From Tetragonia tetragonoides (lineage: Eukaryota; Streptophyta; Magnoliopsida; Caryophyllales; Aizoaceae): a stretch of DNA of 64,000 nucleotides. The number at the start of each line of letters is the position of its first letter. Position 1 is the stretch's first letter. Of the stretch, positions 1 through 13,139 are shown piece after piece. The position numbers were made by a program, and so were the translations under genes. The notes beneath the pieces were generated by a model. It was not told the origin of the DNA and made no database searches. It saw only the letters and a program-made list of their open reading frames with translations. Where the stretch lies: NCBI GenBank assembly GCA_038025085.1, contig CM076149.1:42931001-42995000 (forward strand), read 5' to 3'.

Positions 1-466
1 TCTATTTTGTTTTGTGAAGGTTAGAGAATCGAAGCAAATCATTAGCAGAGTCTATAGTGCATCTTAGGGAAAATAAAACCAAATATTGAATTGGCCAGTT
101 GAACCAAACAGATATTGATCGCAAACATCAGACTAGACAGAACACAAGTGGGCTGGCAACTCAGCCAGTTATCACGTTAGCAATAGAACTGTGGTTAGAC
201 GTTCAGTACCTTTCATACACATTAACTGACAATTACTTTGATTAATCATTGCAGTGACTTCGCATACAACATGCAATCAGAGACCAAATTAGTGAAGCTG
301 ATATCTTAGCAAACCCAGATTGGTTTCATACAAGGTTGCTGGGGAGAGTAATTCTAGTAACCTGGTGGGTTGAATAACAAGGAAGGAAGGCAGACCTTGG
401 CAATGCTGGAAATTCTTCAATGAGATTGACAACAATTTAGCTAGCCTAGCTAACTTTCACATTAAA

Positions 467-727
467 CATGCAATCAGAGAACAAAATAGTGAAGCTAATA
501 TCTTAGCAAAAATGGGAGTAGGGAGGACTAATATTCCTTATGCGTGGTGTTGACAGTTATTAGCATACAAATATCATCATTCTTTGGATACATGGGAGAA
601 AGAACAATTATCTGTTGTCTTTAGGAGGTAGGAGATCAGGCTCTAAGGGCCTTGTTTGTATGATTGTTGCTTCTTTTTGGCAATGAGTTGCCCAATAAAA
701 TTTACTTTTGCCGTTCAAAAAAAAAAA
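467..727 (+). mobile_element. 3' end of a LINE (RNase H tail, 3'UTR, poly-A)
   Basis: Reading the plus strand from about 467 gives the end of a LINE RNase H domain: His-Ala-Ile-Arg-Glu-Gln-Asn, then Ala-Asn-Ile-Leu-Ala-Lys-Met-Gly, closed by a TGA at about 553. It is followed by a 3'UTR with the 'gagttgcccaataaaa' block typical of plant LINE tails and an A-run at 717-727. Only the last 30 or so codons are present, as expected for a 5'-truncated insertion. It lies in the intron that follows the large exon of the coiled-coil gene, in the opposite orientation to that gene. A second, more degraded copy of the first 44 bases lies at 270-313. Confidence 0.7.
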
Positions 728-1303
728 TCATACCAGTGGCTAATGATATTTTAGAGTTGAAGCTTTCTAGCCTGAAATTGTATATCGAGGTTTTGTATGA
801 CAGTATGAGTTGAGTTGAGCTTGGCATAACTGAAGCTTTCTTGTTATGTCGAATTCAATGTTAGGTGGAATCTCAGTGGTCATAATGCTATGAAATAGGT
901 TAGTCCTAAATCCTAATACAAGCTTTCATGGTTGGATAAATTATTCAGATTAGGGCTTATCTTACATGCTTCCACAGAGTTGACTAACATAAAAGGGGAG
1001 ATAAAGAATGTGCTTGCTTCAGGAATTTTATAATCAATCAATTTAAGGACTAGTAATACAATAAATGACTGATCCAAGTATCTTAAAGAAGATACATGTT
1101 TCTTGCTAATCTGGCGATCTGGCCTGTTATTGCTGGTCAAGTTCTATCCCTGATAGTTCTTGTTACTTCTAATCAGTAGATTTTAGAAATAATTAACCTA
1201 TTTTCCAAGCCCCGCCAGTTCTGTAAACGAGGATGCTTAATTATTTAGGTTGCAATATACCTAGCAGGTCTCATTAATTTTTGTCCACAACTAGAATTGA
1301 CAC

Positions 1304-1369
1304 CTCAAATTTAACCCAATGAAGCAAGGGAGGCATGCCGATAGCTTCAGAAAGACAATGTCTAATTCT
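1304..1369 (-). CDS. Candidate further exon of the giant coiled-coil gene
   Basis: On the minus strand a pyrimidine-rich tract ending in ctgcag is followed by 66 bases that stay open for 22 codons and end at GAG|gtgtca. The phase (0/0) fits the donor at 1452 of the large exon upstream, so the exon would continue the same protein. I cannot confirm it by homology from memory, and a cryptic exon is equally possible. The remaining C-terminal exons would lie left of the window. Confidence 0.35.
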
Positions 1370-1452
1370 CTGCAGAAAAATAAAGGTAAACAGATGCATG
1401 TGTTCAACAAGACAGAAAAATCACGACACTATCAATGATCAAAACATAGTAC

Positions 1453-4400
1453 CTTGAATCCAGCGTTCACAGATACCAGGTCACCATAATCTTTAGTGGC
1501 TACCAAGTCCACCCCAATATGTTCCGGGCAAGACTCTACACGAGCCCTCACATTTTGCAGAAGCTCTATATCCTTGGCAAACACATCACCGGTTAATGTA
1601 GCAATCTCAAAGAAACCTTTCTTGACTTCAAGCACACTGGAATTCAACTTCTCAAACTCAGCAAGTTGGATCATTCTCTCTTCAGAAAGTTTGTGCAGCT
1701 GTGAAAGAGCTTCAACTTTGGCTGAATCTGCAAGATCTCTTTCCCTTGACAGACTAGATAACTCATCATAGGCCCTTGATACTTCTTCTTGCAAAGCATC
1801 ATTTCTCTCCTGTACCTCATTCAACTCAGCCAATAGAAGTTCAGTTGCCTTTTTAGATTTGTTTGCTTCTTTCTCGAACGAAGCTGCCGCAGCATGTAGA
1901 TCAGAGCACAATTCTCCAAGTCCTTCCAGCTTCTGTAGTGGATCGTGAACATCAATCTCATGAGTATCAATCTCAGCTATTTTGCTAATAAGCAAGCTCA
2001 AGGTATTGCCATTTTTCTGTAAGTTTTGCTCAGCTTCAACCAGACGATCTTTCAAGGACAGGTTTTCAGTTTCAACAGATTTATACCTTTCCACCTGGAA
2101 GGACAAGTCATTTATTTTCTGCCGGGACTCCACAAGAGACTGTTCCCGATTATTAATCTCCAATTTCAATCGGTCAATCTCAGTGGTCATCTCCTCAATA
2201 TTCTGTTTCAAACTATCTCTTTGTTGGACCAACGATTTGCCCTTCCTAACTGCGAGATTTAATTTCTCTCGGAGAGAGGCTGACTTCTGCTCCTCTTGAT
2301 TAAGCAGCTCCTGGAATTCCTTCAGTTTCTTCTCAGCTGATTCCACCTTACTTGCCAAAGATTGAGTCTTCTGCATGTCAGCTTCTTTTTCCTCTCTAAG
2401 GTATGCTACTTCATCTAAAGCCTCTGCAAGTTCTTTTCTCAGATCTGCTACAACGAGCTCCTCAGAGATTGTGCTCATTGACTCGGGCTCATCCAGATTC
2501 GCAACAAGTTTGCCAGGAACATGCTCATTTTCCATTTCCATCACCGTGAGTTCCCTTGAAGCCTGCTCAGGAACATGCTCATGAACTGCTTCTTCTGGCC
2601 CAGAACATTTAGCGTGAGCTATCTTATCATGATTCACGAGTCTTCTAATCAACCTTTCTAGGTGCTCAATATCACTCACATCAGAAGACACATCTTCTGT
2701 CCCAGAGTCCTCGACTACATCAAGAATCAAGCGCTGTAATCTCCTCACCTCACTCTCAATTTGGTGAATGTGATCCTCTTTCCCAAGCTTCTCTACTAGC
2801 TTCCCCTGCAACACGTCAACCTCTTTACCTAATTTATCAACCACTTGCTCATATTGAGAAACTGCATCCAAGGCTCTTTCGTGATCAGATGTCAAAGTCA
2901 CCAAGCTACTGGAGAGAGTCTCCTTATCATGACGAACTCCCTCCAAAGACGATTCAAGTTCAGATATTCTTCTTTGTGATATTTCCAAATCAGAGGACAG
3001 TGATCCACAGTTAGTTTCAAGGTTATCAATCTTCTGTTGAAGAGACTTCAAAAGGTCCTCACCCTCTGACAAGGCACTTTCCTTCTCGTGAAGAACTGCA
3101 CGGAAAGATGATTCATCTTCAGCTATTCTCCTTTGTGATTCCTTCAGATCCCCTGAAAGTGACCCACAGTAGTTTTCAAGGCTTTCAACTTTCTGCTGAA
3201 GTGACCTCATGTGGTGGTCAGCTTCTGATAAGGCAGTTCCTAACCAGTGAATCCTCTCTTCGGGCTCCATAGATCTTATCTGGGGAGGAGTATTGATTCT
3301 ATCCAAAATCTCCTCCCATCTCTGCACTAAAATGTTCCTCTCCATCAATGATTGCTCCAGCATGTCATTTTGTTCAGCCAATTCATAGAACTTAGTCTGC
3401 AGCTCATCATACTTCCTTCTCAAATCATCAACTGGATTGGAGGTAGGTTGCACATCTTCCTTGCCTCCATCGGTAACAGCAAAGCCAGCATCTGAGTATG
3501 ACCCTCCTCCAACAGAACTTCTTTGGTCCCAATCAGCAGGTGGCAAAGAATTAGTAGCAACTGACTTGGCTAGCCAATCAACCTTCTGAAGGATGTCTTT
3601 AGAGTGAAAGTGATCTGGCAGCTCAAGATCTTCTAGAATCTCTTCTATTCGCTGAAGGGCAGAATCTTTCAGAAGAAACGACTCTCTGAGTGCTGTGGCA
3701 GAATTACGGATGTATGAGAGCTCAGACTCCAGAGCTTCCATACGTTCACCGGCCTCTGAATAGGCCTTTAGTTTCTCTTCCACCTCATGAAGCCTAGTAT
3801 CTTTCACTTGCAAATCCTGTGAGCACTTCTCCAGTTCACTTGACATCTCTGCCAGAGACTGCTTAAGACTGTCACGTTGCACAACCAAGCCTTTGCCCTT
3901 CGCAACAGCAATGCTGAGTTTTTCTCTCACAGAAGTAACCCGATGCTCAGACTGCTCAAGTTCTCTAACTTTCTCCAGCAACTCAGTCTGCGTAGCACGA
4001 AAGGCATCCTTTGCTTGCGCCAAGCTCTCCCTGAGAACAAGAATCTCATTTTGGTGCTGGAAGTTTAAAGAGTCTAACAATTCAACACGTCCCTGCAGCT
4101 CACCAAACTCAATCTTCCTAGAGTTAACATCATTAGTCAACAAGCTCACCTGCTCTTCTGCTTCCTTGTATTTCTGAATAAGCAATAGGACAGAAGACTG
4201 CATTTGGGATGCAGGTGCTTCACTAAATCCCACCTCTGTATCGTGGAGCTTCAGCACTTCTTTAACATCCAAAATAAGCTTCATTAGTGCATCTTCATCA
4301 AGACACTTTTTGTTCAGTTCCTCAATTTCATTTTTTCGATTCAACAAATCCGAGTATAATATGCTATGAGACTCCTTAAGCTGCGGCATGCCCACAAGTA

Positions 4401-7400
4401 AACTGCCCAGTTTTGCCACAAGAGCCTCATAGTAACCACCATCGAGAGGATCCAGTTGACTATTCTCCCTTGAATAAATATCAATATCTTCAACATGCTC
4501 ACCGGAGATGTTTAGCAAATTAACAAGATCAGCAGAAACCTTCTGCAGCAGACCAATGGCCGAATCACGCTCTTCACTCAAACCACAGAGCTTTTCCTTT
4601 ACTTCCATATATGAACAATTAAGTGCTTCATGGTCTTTTCCAGCAGCTTCAAGCTTCGTCTTCGATTGCTCAATCACTTCACAGGCACCACTCAGGGAGA
4701 AGGACAAGTGGCCAAAAATATCTGAGTCATTGCTGGTTTCACTATATTGAGGGAAACTAACAGCAGATCTGACAGTCGTATCAAGCTTCTCAAGCATCGG
4801 AACAAGCTCCTCAACAGCAGATTTCCATTGTCTATCAACTGCATAAATATCATCCTTCATATCCCTTTGCAGAAGTTTAACTTCATTCAAAATAGCAAAG
4901 GCTAGTTCATCCGAGCTTCTTTGTACGTCACTTAGCTGAAGCTGCAACCGACTAATTCTGGAATGACAGTTCTTCAACTTCTTATTTAGCTCAATATTCT
5001 GTGACTGAATACTTGCCTGCTGTCTCTGTAAAGCTTCACATAAATCTTCGAGCTGCGATTTCTTTGCTTCAATATCATGTGCATGCTGATTCATAGCTCC
5101 ACAAAGAACCTCCAGCTCAATATTCCTTGTTTCAAGGTTATTATTGAAGCCCTTTAGAGTCTCCATTTCAACCTCAAGCTCCCCACAGGCAAACTTAGCT
5201 GCTTTACAACTGTCTTTTTCTTCCATGATAACAGCATTAACATGTTCAACATTCTGATCCAGTGCCTTAAGCACTGCTCTCAAGTGACTAATTTGCTCTT
5301 TTGCTGAAGAATATGGATCAGAAGACACCAGACTTCCACTTAAAGTACTTTCTTCAGACTCATGATCATCAACATTAGTTTTTGACTCAAAAGCTTGAAT
5401 CAGTTTTGATACTCCAGGAGCAGCAGCTTTACCAGCCAAGCGACTTAGGGATGCTGATTGAGAATGCATCCCATCCATCAACTTCTCAAGTACCTGAATC
5501 ATTTTCTCAGCCTCATCCAAATGCCCCTTTAGTGATACAACAGCAGAAGTATCATCATCATTTAAACCCAATCCGAGCTGACGAAGCACAATGCTCTCAG
5601 AGGCGCCGTCAAGAGCAGGCCCTACTGATGATATCATTGACTCAGCTTCCTTCACAGAAACTCCAAGAGACCCATCAATGAGTGATGTAATTCCATGGTA
5701 CTCAGACTCAGTACCAATACCCCTAGCTTTTGGAGAAAGCTGAATTTGTTGGCTATCAACCTCCGCTAACTTAGCTTTATGAATCTCCAAGCTGCTCTGA
5801 AGAATTATATTCTCCTCGGCCATTTGTTCAAGGCGTGTCATTGCTTCTTTAAGATCAGTCTGAAGTTGCACATGTTTCTCATGTTCTATTGACATCTTAT
5901 CTACAAAAAAAACTTGCTCAACTGAAAGTCTTTCGATCTCCTGGGTGAGAAACTCCTCATGCTCTTTCAGCTTATTATGCTCATCAGTTACTTCTGCAAG
6001 ATTCATATTTAAACCAACATTCTCCTGTTGTAAAGCATCCATTACAATCTTGCAATCTGCCAACTCTCCAGAAACCATCTCCTTCTCATGAACAAGGAAA
6101 TCCTTTTCCTCCTCGAACTTCTTTCTCTCATCGCTTAGAGAAGGAAGACTCGTTTTCAAGTTGCTATAATCCTGCTGTACTGCAGCCAATTGAGAAATGC
6201 TATCAGCCAAATCTACTGATAGTCTTCTATTTTCCTGGACATATTGTTCCATGCTCTCCTCAAAATTATTTCTCTGCTCAGTCGCTGATGCTAAACTTTC
6301 CAATAGACTTTCATTTTCAACCTGTGAAGCTTCCAATAGAACCTTGCAGTTGACCAGCTCTCCAGAAAGACTGGACAGGTGCCCCACTGTTTCCTCCAAT
6401 TTTATCTGGAGCTCATCAACTTTGGCAGAATACTTCACCACATCATCCTTTGCACTTTGATACAAGTTCTGAAGTTCAACTCTCTCTGTGATAGCAGAAT
6501 CTAGCTCCAATCTACACTGAGAAAGCTCAGCAACAAGGCTATTATTCCTTTCCTGAACATATGAAAGCAAAGGAATGGTCACAGGTACTTCATCAAGCAA
6601 TGAATGATGCTGATAATCAACATCAGCTTGTTGCTTGTGCTGCTCTAGAAGTTGCAAGTGAAGGAAATCTTTCGAAATGTTTGCAAGATAAAGCTGCTGT
6701 TGAAATGTTTCAGAAAGATCTGTCGTGTCATTACTTGGCAAAAGAATATTACTGGGATTCAGCATTTCCCTTGACTTGACCAGGTACCTAAAATCCCCTT
6801 CAGGTAGTTGTTTAAGCAACTCAGCAAGCTGAAAAAGGTTTATAGGGTAACCTTGTACTCCAGGGCACACAAATTGCTCTTCCGCAGAATCTACATTTTC
6901 GTTTTTACCAGTCAGATTTTCATGGCTCGTAAACCCAATCATGCCAGACCCATCAGAAAACCTCTGCTCATCACATCCTTCATCAATTCCCCCAAATTCT
7001 GCTTGATTTTCTTCATTGTCATCATTTGACATGGAGTGCAAATGAAGTGATCGATCAATAAACAATTTATCTGTCAGATCTTCTCCTTGCTGGTGTAACG
7101 TTTGACGGCCGCCTTCAATTGATTCAGCAGCTACATCAATTGTCTCAACAGGAGCAGAAGCCTCGGTTGTCTCATGATCCCCATGACACTCAGTAATTGC
7201 AACATCTGAGACATCAAATTTCTGCTCAGGTTCAGAAGATATCAACTTCTCAGCAATGTCCTCAGAGACTGTAGAAGTTACATGACTTTCACCATGAACT
7301 GGCATGGAAAGCTTACTGTCTCCACCCAGCTCCAGCTCCAGCTGAACACTTCGATCACAGTGCTTCTGGACAGAACTATCAGCTTCCTGCATTGCCCCTA

Positions 7401-8473
7401 CCCAACAACAAATGAGAATAAAATTACAAATCAAATTCACAAGTCACTATTTTATGGGGTGTCTACACTAGTCAAATGTGTGGAAAGCAGAAAAAAAAAA
7501 AAAAAAGGGCATAGTGATGAAGACAATAATGCAAAGAACGAGAAGGAGGCACAACCTACAACTGATACCTGATCTCCCTCATGGGTGCCCTCTGTTTCAG
7601 GAGGAATAGCATCAACAGATTCTGGTAGAGGGGCAGAATCAGGAGTAGGAGTCAAAGCATCATCATGAACAGTCTTGAATTCAGTCGATGAGGAAGACAC
7701 GACTACTTTAACGTCGTGATCATCCATGTTATGTTCTTCTTCTACAGTTGGGATCCTAGGATCGAGCTTATGGTTCGGGGAAACCTGTACGAAAGCAGGA
7801 TCGAAGCGTGGCGGGTCAACATTGATATGTAGAACATCTTTTTCTGCGGCATCCGCTGAAGCAGATGAAGGAATTTGATCAACATTGTGGGACTCAGAGG
7901 ATGTAGAAGCTGAATTCTCCAAAACCTTTTGAGCATCAGTGGAAGAATCTACCAGATTTACGACAGTGGATGGGAAAGATGAGGTAGATTCAAGTTCCCC
8001 TACGGGAAGTTTTGACGAGTCTGGTATTGTGGTAGGAGCAACAGATAGAGTATCGGCATCGGCATCAGGTTTATGAGGTTTATTGGTGGAGCTATTAGTA
8101 GGCTTTCCATCTTTTCCTTTGCCATCCTTCCCTTTATGATCCTTTTTCTGACGATATTGTTGAAGCTGGAAGTATAGAGCAGAAACCTCGCAATTAGAAT
8201 CAAGTTGTCCATAACAGGCGTTGCATTAGTTTTACAGTGGCTGGTGATTTCATGGTGGCATTTAGTTTGGTGATTATCAATATCAATATCATATCATATG
8301 ATGGCTTATTTAGAAAATACGGATCAAAGTTGGTACGGTACATTCATTCGTTGTTAATAGAAACTAGTAGTCACAGACAGTTGGCAGGATAGAGAGAAGT
8401 AGGGCTTAAGAGTAGGATATACCTTTTTGCGACCAGCAGCAAGCAGATCGGTCCGGTTGGATTTCTTGTCCAT
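1453..8473 (-). CDS. Giant coiled-coil protein, TNO1/At4g31570 type (3' end outside window)
   Basis: Three exons join in phase 0: 8473-8423 (17 codons, a Lys/Arg-rich start with Asp-Leu-Leu-Ala-Ala-Gly-Arg-Lys-Lys), 8165-7569 (199 codons, Lys/Gly-rich then acidic, Ser/Thr/Pro-rich and probably disordered) and 7386-1453 (one 5.9-kb exon of 1978 codons). The product is at least 2194 residues, nearly all heptad-rich coiled coil with repeated Glu/Leu/Lys runs. Two copies of a 'Lys-Gly-Lys-(Gly/Ser)-Leu-Val-x-Gln-Arg-Asp-Ser-Leu-Lys-Gln' block mark the plant family that includes TNO1, a trans-Golgi protein binding the syntaxin SYP41, and the larger At4g31570 relative. The match around 'RNSATALRESFLLKDS' and the block after it looks nearer At4g31570. 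Family knowledge suggests a tethering or scaffold role at endomembranes; no membrane segment is visible in the part present. The donor at 1452 (CAAG|gtac) shows that the coding region continues leftwards. Confidence 0.85.
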
Positions 8474-8935
8474 TCCAAACCGCCTCCGTTTTAAGTAGAG
8501 GCCTCAATTAACATCCTCTGGGCCACAAAAATTAAAATCAAAGCATCAGAAAAAACCATATTCTTCATTTCTCAATCAGAATACTCGAATACTCAAACAC
8601 AATACAAGAGGGAGTAGAGTAATAGAGCTGCTGCTATTGCAAATTGCAATCTAATCCCCAAAATCAAAAACAAGAAAATATTCAGTATATTATATTATAT
8701 TATTGGGGCAAAAGCATAATCAAAATTCGATGCAGAGAAGTAGGCGTTAATTAGAATCTGGAGCAAAAAATAGCAGAAATTGAATGAACATAATGACATA
8801 GAGAGAAGAGGATTGATTAAATTGGGGAGGAATACCTGAGGAGAGAGAAAATTGAAGAGAGATGGGAATTCGATCTCTTTCTTTGTTTAGGCGTTAGGCC
8901 TTAGGGTTGTTGTTCGGTTGCTGCTTCAAAATCTT
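8474..8935 (-). promoter_or_regulatory. 5'UTR with probable leader intron, and promoter, of the coiled-coil gene
   Basis: Upstream of the start codon at 8473 the minus strand shows a good donor (CTCAG|gtattc) at 8836/8835, preceded by a CT-rich leader. This suggests a non-coding first exon at about 8930-8837 and a leader intron reaching to just above 8500. The acceptor is not clear to me. The pattern of CT-rich leader plus leader intron is common in constitutively expressed plant genes. Confidence 0.4.
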
Positions 8936-11214
8936 TGGTATGGGTGTCTTAGATCTGACGCTAATGTATGTATGTATGTAATGCTAATATGATATGCAAT
9001 TCAATGATGATGATGATGATTTCATTTCATCAACATCAACATCAACATCAACCAACAAAACTGAACCAAGGTCCAAACGTCTACAATACGTTCGAAGATC
9101 CGCAGCTCATACTTGGCCCTCCATCATGAATGAGCCCAGGCCCAACTCAACTCTCACTCATCAAATTTTAAATACTCCAACCCCCAGCCCAACCACAACT
9201 CATTTTGCATACCCACATTCACATGGAGGACTTTTCTCCTCAAACTTCCCCTTCTCCTCAAACTTCCCCTTCTCCTAAATCCTAATGTACACAAATCAAT
9301 TCAAGTTTTTCGTCATCCAGCTGCAATATTAGACCCCACCCCACCCGTCCCGTAAACTCAATCCAATATCGATTCAAAATCTTTGGACTTGTTCAAAAAT
9401 TTCAACTAATAATTAGTAGGTCAAATCCATATCCTCTTTGGATTCACTCATTAGATTTGAGGTTTCAAAATTGAATACTCCCTCACGTTCCTAAATCCTC
9501 TATCCACTGAATTCATTGGTAGATGAATTGGGAGCAAAAATCCCTTATTTTGACTTTTTTAGTAGTGGGTTGGGTGTAGACCAAGTCATATTAGAATTAG
9601 ACCAAGTCATATTAGAAAAGTAATAATGATGAAAAATAAGGGTGTAAGGGTAATTTAATAGTTTAAAAATTACTAAAAAGATATGGGTAGATGAATTAGG
9701 AACGGGAGAAAAAGAAAAATAGTAGATATTTAGGAACAAAGAGAGTGCATCAACCATTATGCTAACACTCAAGCAATTTTTGTATTATTAACAATTTTAA
9801 TACTTCGTCTACATTAACAAAAGGTCAATTAAAGGGAAAAATCTTATAATATAATATAAAGCAAATTGAAACCAAATATTTATATCTAGTATCAATATAA
9901 TTTGTATAATTTATATCTAACCCATATTGCCACCTACAACTTCACTTAGATAGGATGAGTTTCTTTGTTTGTTGTGGAAAACTAAAGGGGTTGAACACTA
10001 AAATAACACATGCTATTACTAAGAATCCAACTCAAGTTTCAGATAACTTCATAAATTGTGATTTTAGACCCAACAAATACGTTTATATGACTTGTTCTAT
10101 ATATATTAAAAATAAAAAAAAATAAAAAAAACAGGATTGAAAAATATGACTACAACCCATAAAATTCAAAACTTAAAACGTCAAAAGAGTCTAATTGGAG
10201 TAATCTCATATAAACTCCTATAAAATTATAAGTGTCAACTCTCTCGCAATATTGTTAAATGGTAAAAGGTCAATTAAATTCCTCCCTCAAACTCAACCAC
10301 ACTTAATCTTTGATGACTTTATTCTTCCATTTCCAAAGTTTATAAATTTCACTTTAATGAATCCAATTTAACAAACACGAAACACGACACCCTAAAAATT
10401 GTACAACTTGGAAGACAAATTAGGGATTGAGATTAATTACGAGAGGTGAAAGTTATACACACATTTATACAAATCAGCTAATACAATCCTTTGGTCAAAT
10501 CCACTAATACAATCCTCTAGTCAAATCTGCTAATGAATCCGCTATCCGCTAATTGCCAAATAATACCTATGTCTACACAAGACATGCTACACCCAGACAG
10601 TTATTTACAGAGTCATGACAATGGGCCCCTCGGCCCACTACCAAGCCGGAGAAACAGCCCCCATCTCTCCAACGATCAAATGAAAAGGCCCACTTGTTTT
10701 TTTCGGTGACAAAAGATAGGCCCACTTTAACCAATTTAAATGACAATCCACTTATAGGCCATTGACTATACATTAATCTCATTATTGTGTAGTTTTTAAA
10801 TGTGATGCTACACTCCAAAGAAGATCAAGTCGATGATATGCTGCAGTAAAGATAACATATTTAAGAGACTAATTAATTCTTAGTTCAGGAAGTGCTAAAC
10901 CCTTTTCATATAGTTTTAAATTTACAAAAATTTGTTTAAAACCTTTTTAGTGTAACTTTTGCCAAGTAACTGGAAAATAAATGTAAAAACTTATACAAGG
11001 CGGTCACATTATGGGAATGCGACCCAAAAATAATACTTTTGAACAAATAAATGATAAATTTGAACTCGAAAACAAAACATATACACTTATATGAGACGGA
11101 CACATTATGCGGACGCGAGCAAAAAATGATACTTTTGAATGAAATTTTTTTATTCAAAAGTATAGAGTACTAAGTGCTTGTTTGGTTGATACACAATTAA
11201 CATAGAAATTAAAG
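8936..11214. other. AT-rich intergenic DNA
   Basis: No open frame here has family character. Visible items are short simple repeats (tgta repeats near 8965, gat repeats near 9005, catcaa repeats near 9030), a tandem 20-base duplication (accaagtcatattagaa twice, about 9578-9616) and long AT-rich tracts. Stop codons are dense in all frames. Confidence 0.6.
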
Positions 11215-11412
11215 GATCAATAAGTAGTCGGTGTGAGTGGTTCTATACTCTCATCCCTTAAACAAGGTCGTAGGTTCAAATATTGTGAATGAGAAAACTA
11301 TTAAATGGGAGCATTTTATCCCTTTCGTTGGCCAACCCGATGCAAATATGATTAGTCTTGGACCAAAGGACTTAGGTGAACCTGTGGTTATTAAACCATT
11401 AAAAAAAAAAAT
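11215..11412 (+). mobile_element. tRNA-derived SINE
   Basis: The stretch has a tRNA-like head: an A-box-like ggtgtgagtgg at about 11230 and a B-box-like gtaggttcaaat at about 11270. About 130 bases of unrelated body follow, then an A-run (11401-11411). Size (about 200 bp), internal Pol III promoter layout and A-tail are those of plant SINEs. Flanking target duplications are not obvious, so the insertion is probably old. Confidence 0.55.
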
Positions 11413-12420
11413 CTAACATAAGAAGTGTAAAAGTTCTCGGTGGACAAAAAAACACAATAATTATTAACTTCTTACTGGAAGTGATTTACCCTAAAATGGA
11501 AGAAATTACTTACCAAGCCCCTTAGGTAAGTATTACTTTCTATGAAGCTAAAATTACTTTGAGCAACTAAACTGAGCCCCACTGATAAATGAAGAACTGA
11601 ATAATAATATTTGAGAAAAAAAACTAGATATTGAACAAAACAAAACAAAATAGTACTGTAATATGTAAAAGATAAAAGAGAACAATGAAATGGAGTGAAA
11701 TGAACCTCAATGTACTTTAAAAAAAAACTTGAACCTTAATAAAGGTAAACTAAACCAATTATTGGAGTAGATGGAATACATTCATATTTGAAGATTTGCC
11801 CGATTGCATTTGGTTATTTTGGTATTTTGTGTTCGAAAGGGTTGACTAGTGAATGCTAAACAAAACAAAGAGAGAAAAGTGAGGAAAAAAATAATGGGAG
11901 TTGATAGCTGATAACAGCTCATACTTGATATTTGAGGAATTGATTTAGAATGTCACGCCAATGGGCAAAGGAATCCAAGGGTCCTACCACATTGATGTTC
12001 TAAAGCTTGGTCAACTATGCCCGCTACATATGGACCGTCGGATTTAGAGGGGAAGGATCTGACGGTCTACTGAAGAATTACCGATAGTTGCGGTATCCTA
12101 AGCAAATTAAGTAGGAGTATAAACAAAGTTGGTCAACTGTTTTGGAGAATAGAAAAACAAATGGCTCTGACTCCACGTGAACGCCACTTTTATTTTTTTC
12201 TTGGTCAGCTTTCTTTCTTTGTTGTTTTCCTTTTATTTATTTCCCTTAACTATTATCTTGGTAAATTAATTTTAGTACTCCTACAATCCCTAGTCCAATG
12301 AAATGTTTGTATTGGGGGAAGTGGTTTAACTTTCAAGTTGAGCTGACATCTACCAACAAGACTGATGATCTACAGGCTTCAAATATAGGGTATGTTTTTT
12401 TTATTTATTTATTAAATCTT
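11413..12420. other. Intergenic DNA with one hairpin
   Basis: No gene is seen. A stem of 11 bases with one mismatch (gaccgtcggat at 12033-12043, atctgacggtc at 12057-12067) encloses a 13-base loop. W-box cores in either orientation occur at 11842, 12009 and 12131. Confidence 0.5.
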
Positions 12421-12665
12421 ATCTAATCAGTGAAAATTAGTGGCATTAATATATTATTCTACCATTGAGAATCAGTGGCAAGACTTTACTTAATTAGTGA
12501 AAATCAGTGGCAAGACATGACCTAATTAGTGGAAATCAGTGGCAGGATCCACATTCCTACTTACAAAATCAGTGATAAAACCTTACTAAATCAGTAAAAA
12601 TCAGTGGAAGGACCTTACCCAATCAGTGAAAGAACATACATTATCCCACTAGTGAGAATCAGTGG
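12421..12665. repeat. Degenerate minisatellite, aatcagtgg motif
   Basis: The core (g)aaaatcagtgg or a close variant recurs about ten times, separated by short fillers such as caagac, cttac and ctaatta, giving an irregular unit of roughly 30-40 bases. Copies have diverged by substitution and by spacer length. It lies 1.1 kb upstream of the WRKY start codon. No coding capacity is seen. Confidence 0.6.
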
Positions 12666-13139
12666 AAAAGAACGCACCCTTACTCCAAACTCCCAAGTTA
12701 ATTTGGTAAGATAAAGTAATGAGTTAGATTCTTCATCCTCCATACCTTGTGTTTGCTGGCTAGTGGCTTCTAGGAACTTATAATAATCCCTTATTGGTGT
12801 TATGTTTGCACTGATTATTTAGTTAATCTAATATCTTCGTTGTTGAACACGAGAGTTCAAACATGACTTAGTAGGGGTGCGTTGATCGCCATTTATTTAC
12901 ATTCTCTTTTTAATGAGAGAAAAAAAAGAAAGAAAAAGTCGAGCTGGACATATTTTCTATTTATTCATTGGGAAGAAGTTTTTTTACTATTTGTTGGTGT
13001 ATTATTTCATTAAACTAAAATAAATAAATAGATAAATAATATATCAATAATGTTGTAACTCAAAGTACTAAAATTTGTACTTAAAGTCTCAATGTTAACC
13101 AATACCAATAGATGAAAAATTCATTGACATGAGTTAGAT

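Noticed and set aside
8994..9278. 94-codon plus-strand frame upstream of the coiled-coil gene
   Set aside because: It is made of gat, catcaa and tctcctcaaacttccc simple repeats; no homology or gene signals.
11171..11578. Possible Tourist element around the SINE (gtgcttgtttggttg ... caactaaactgagcccc)
   Set aside because: The two ends match only partly and no TAA duplication is present on both sides, so it is not supported.
12421..12665. Regular spaced repeat considered as a CRISPR-like array
   Set aside because: Plant nuclear DNA, units are degenerate and spacers are short, variable simple sequence; no cas genes.
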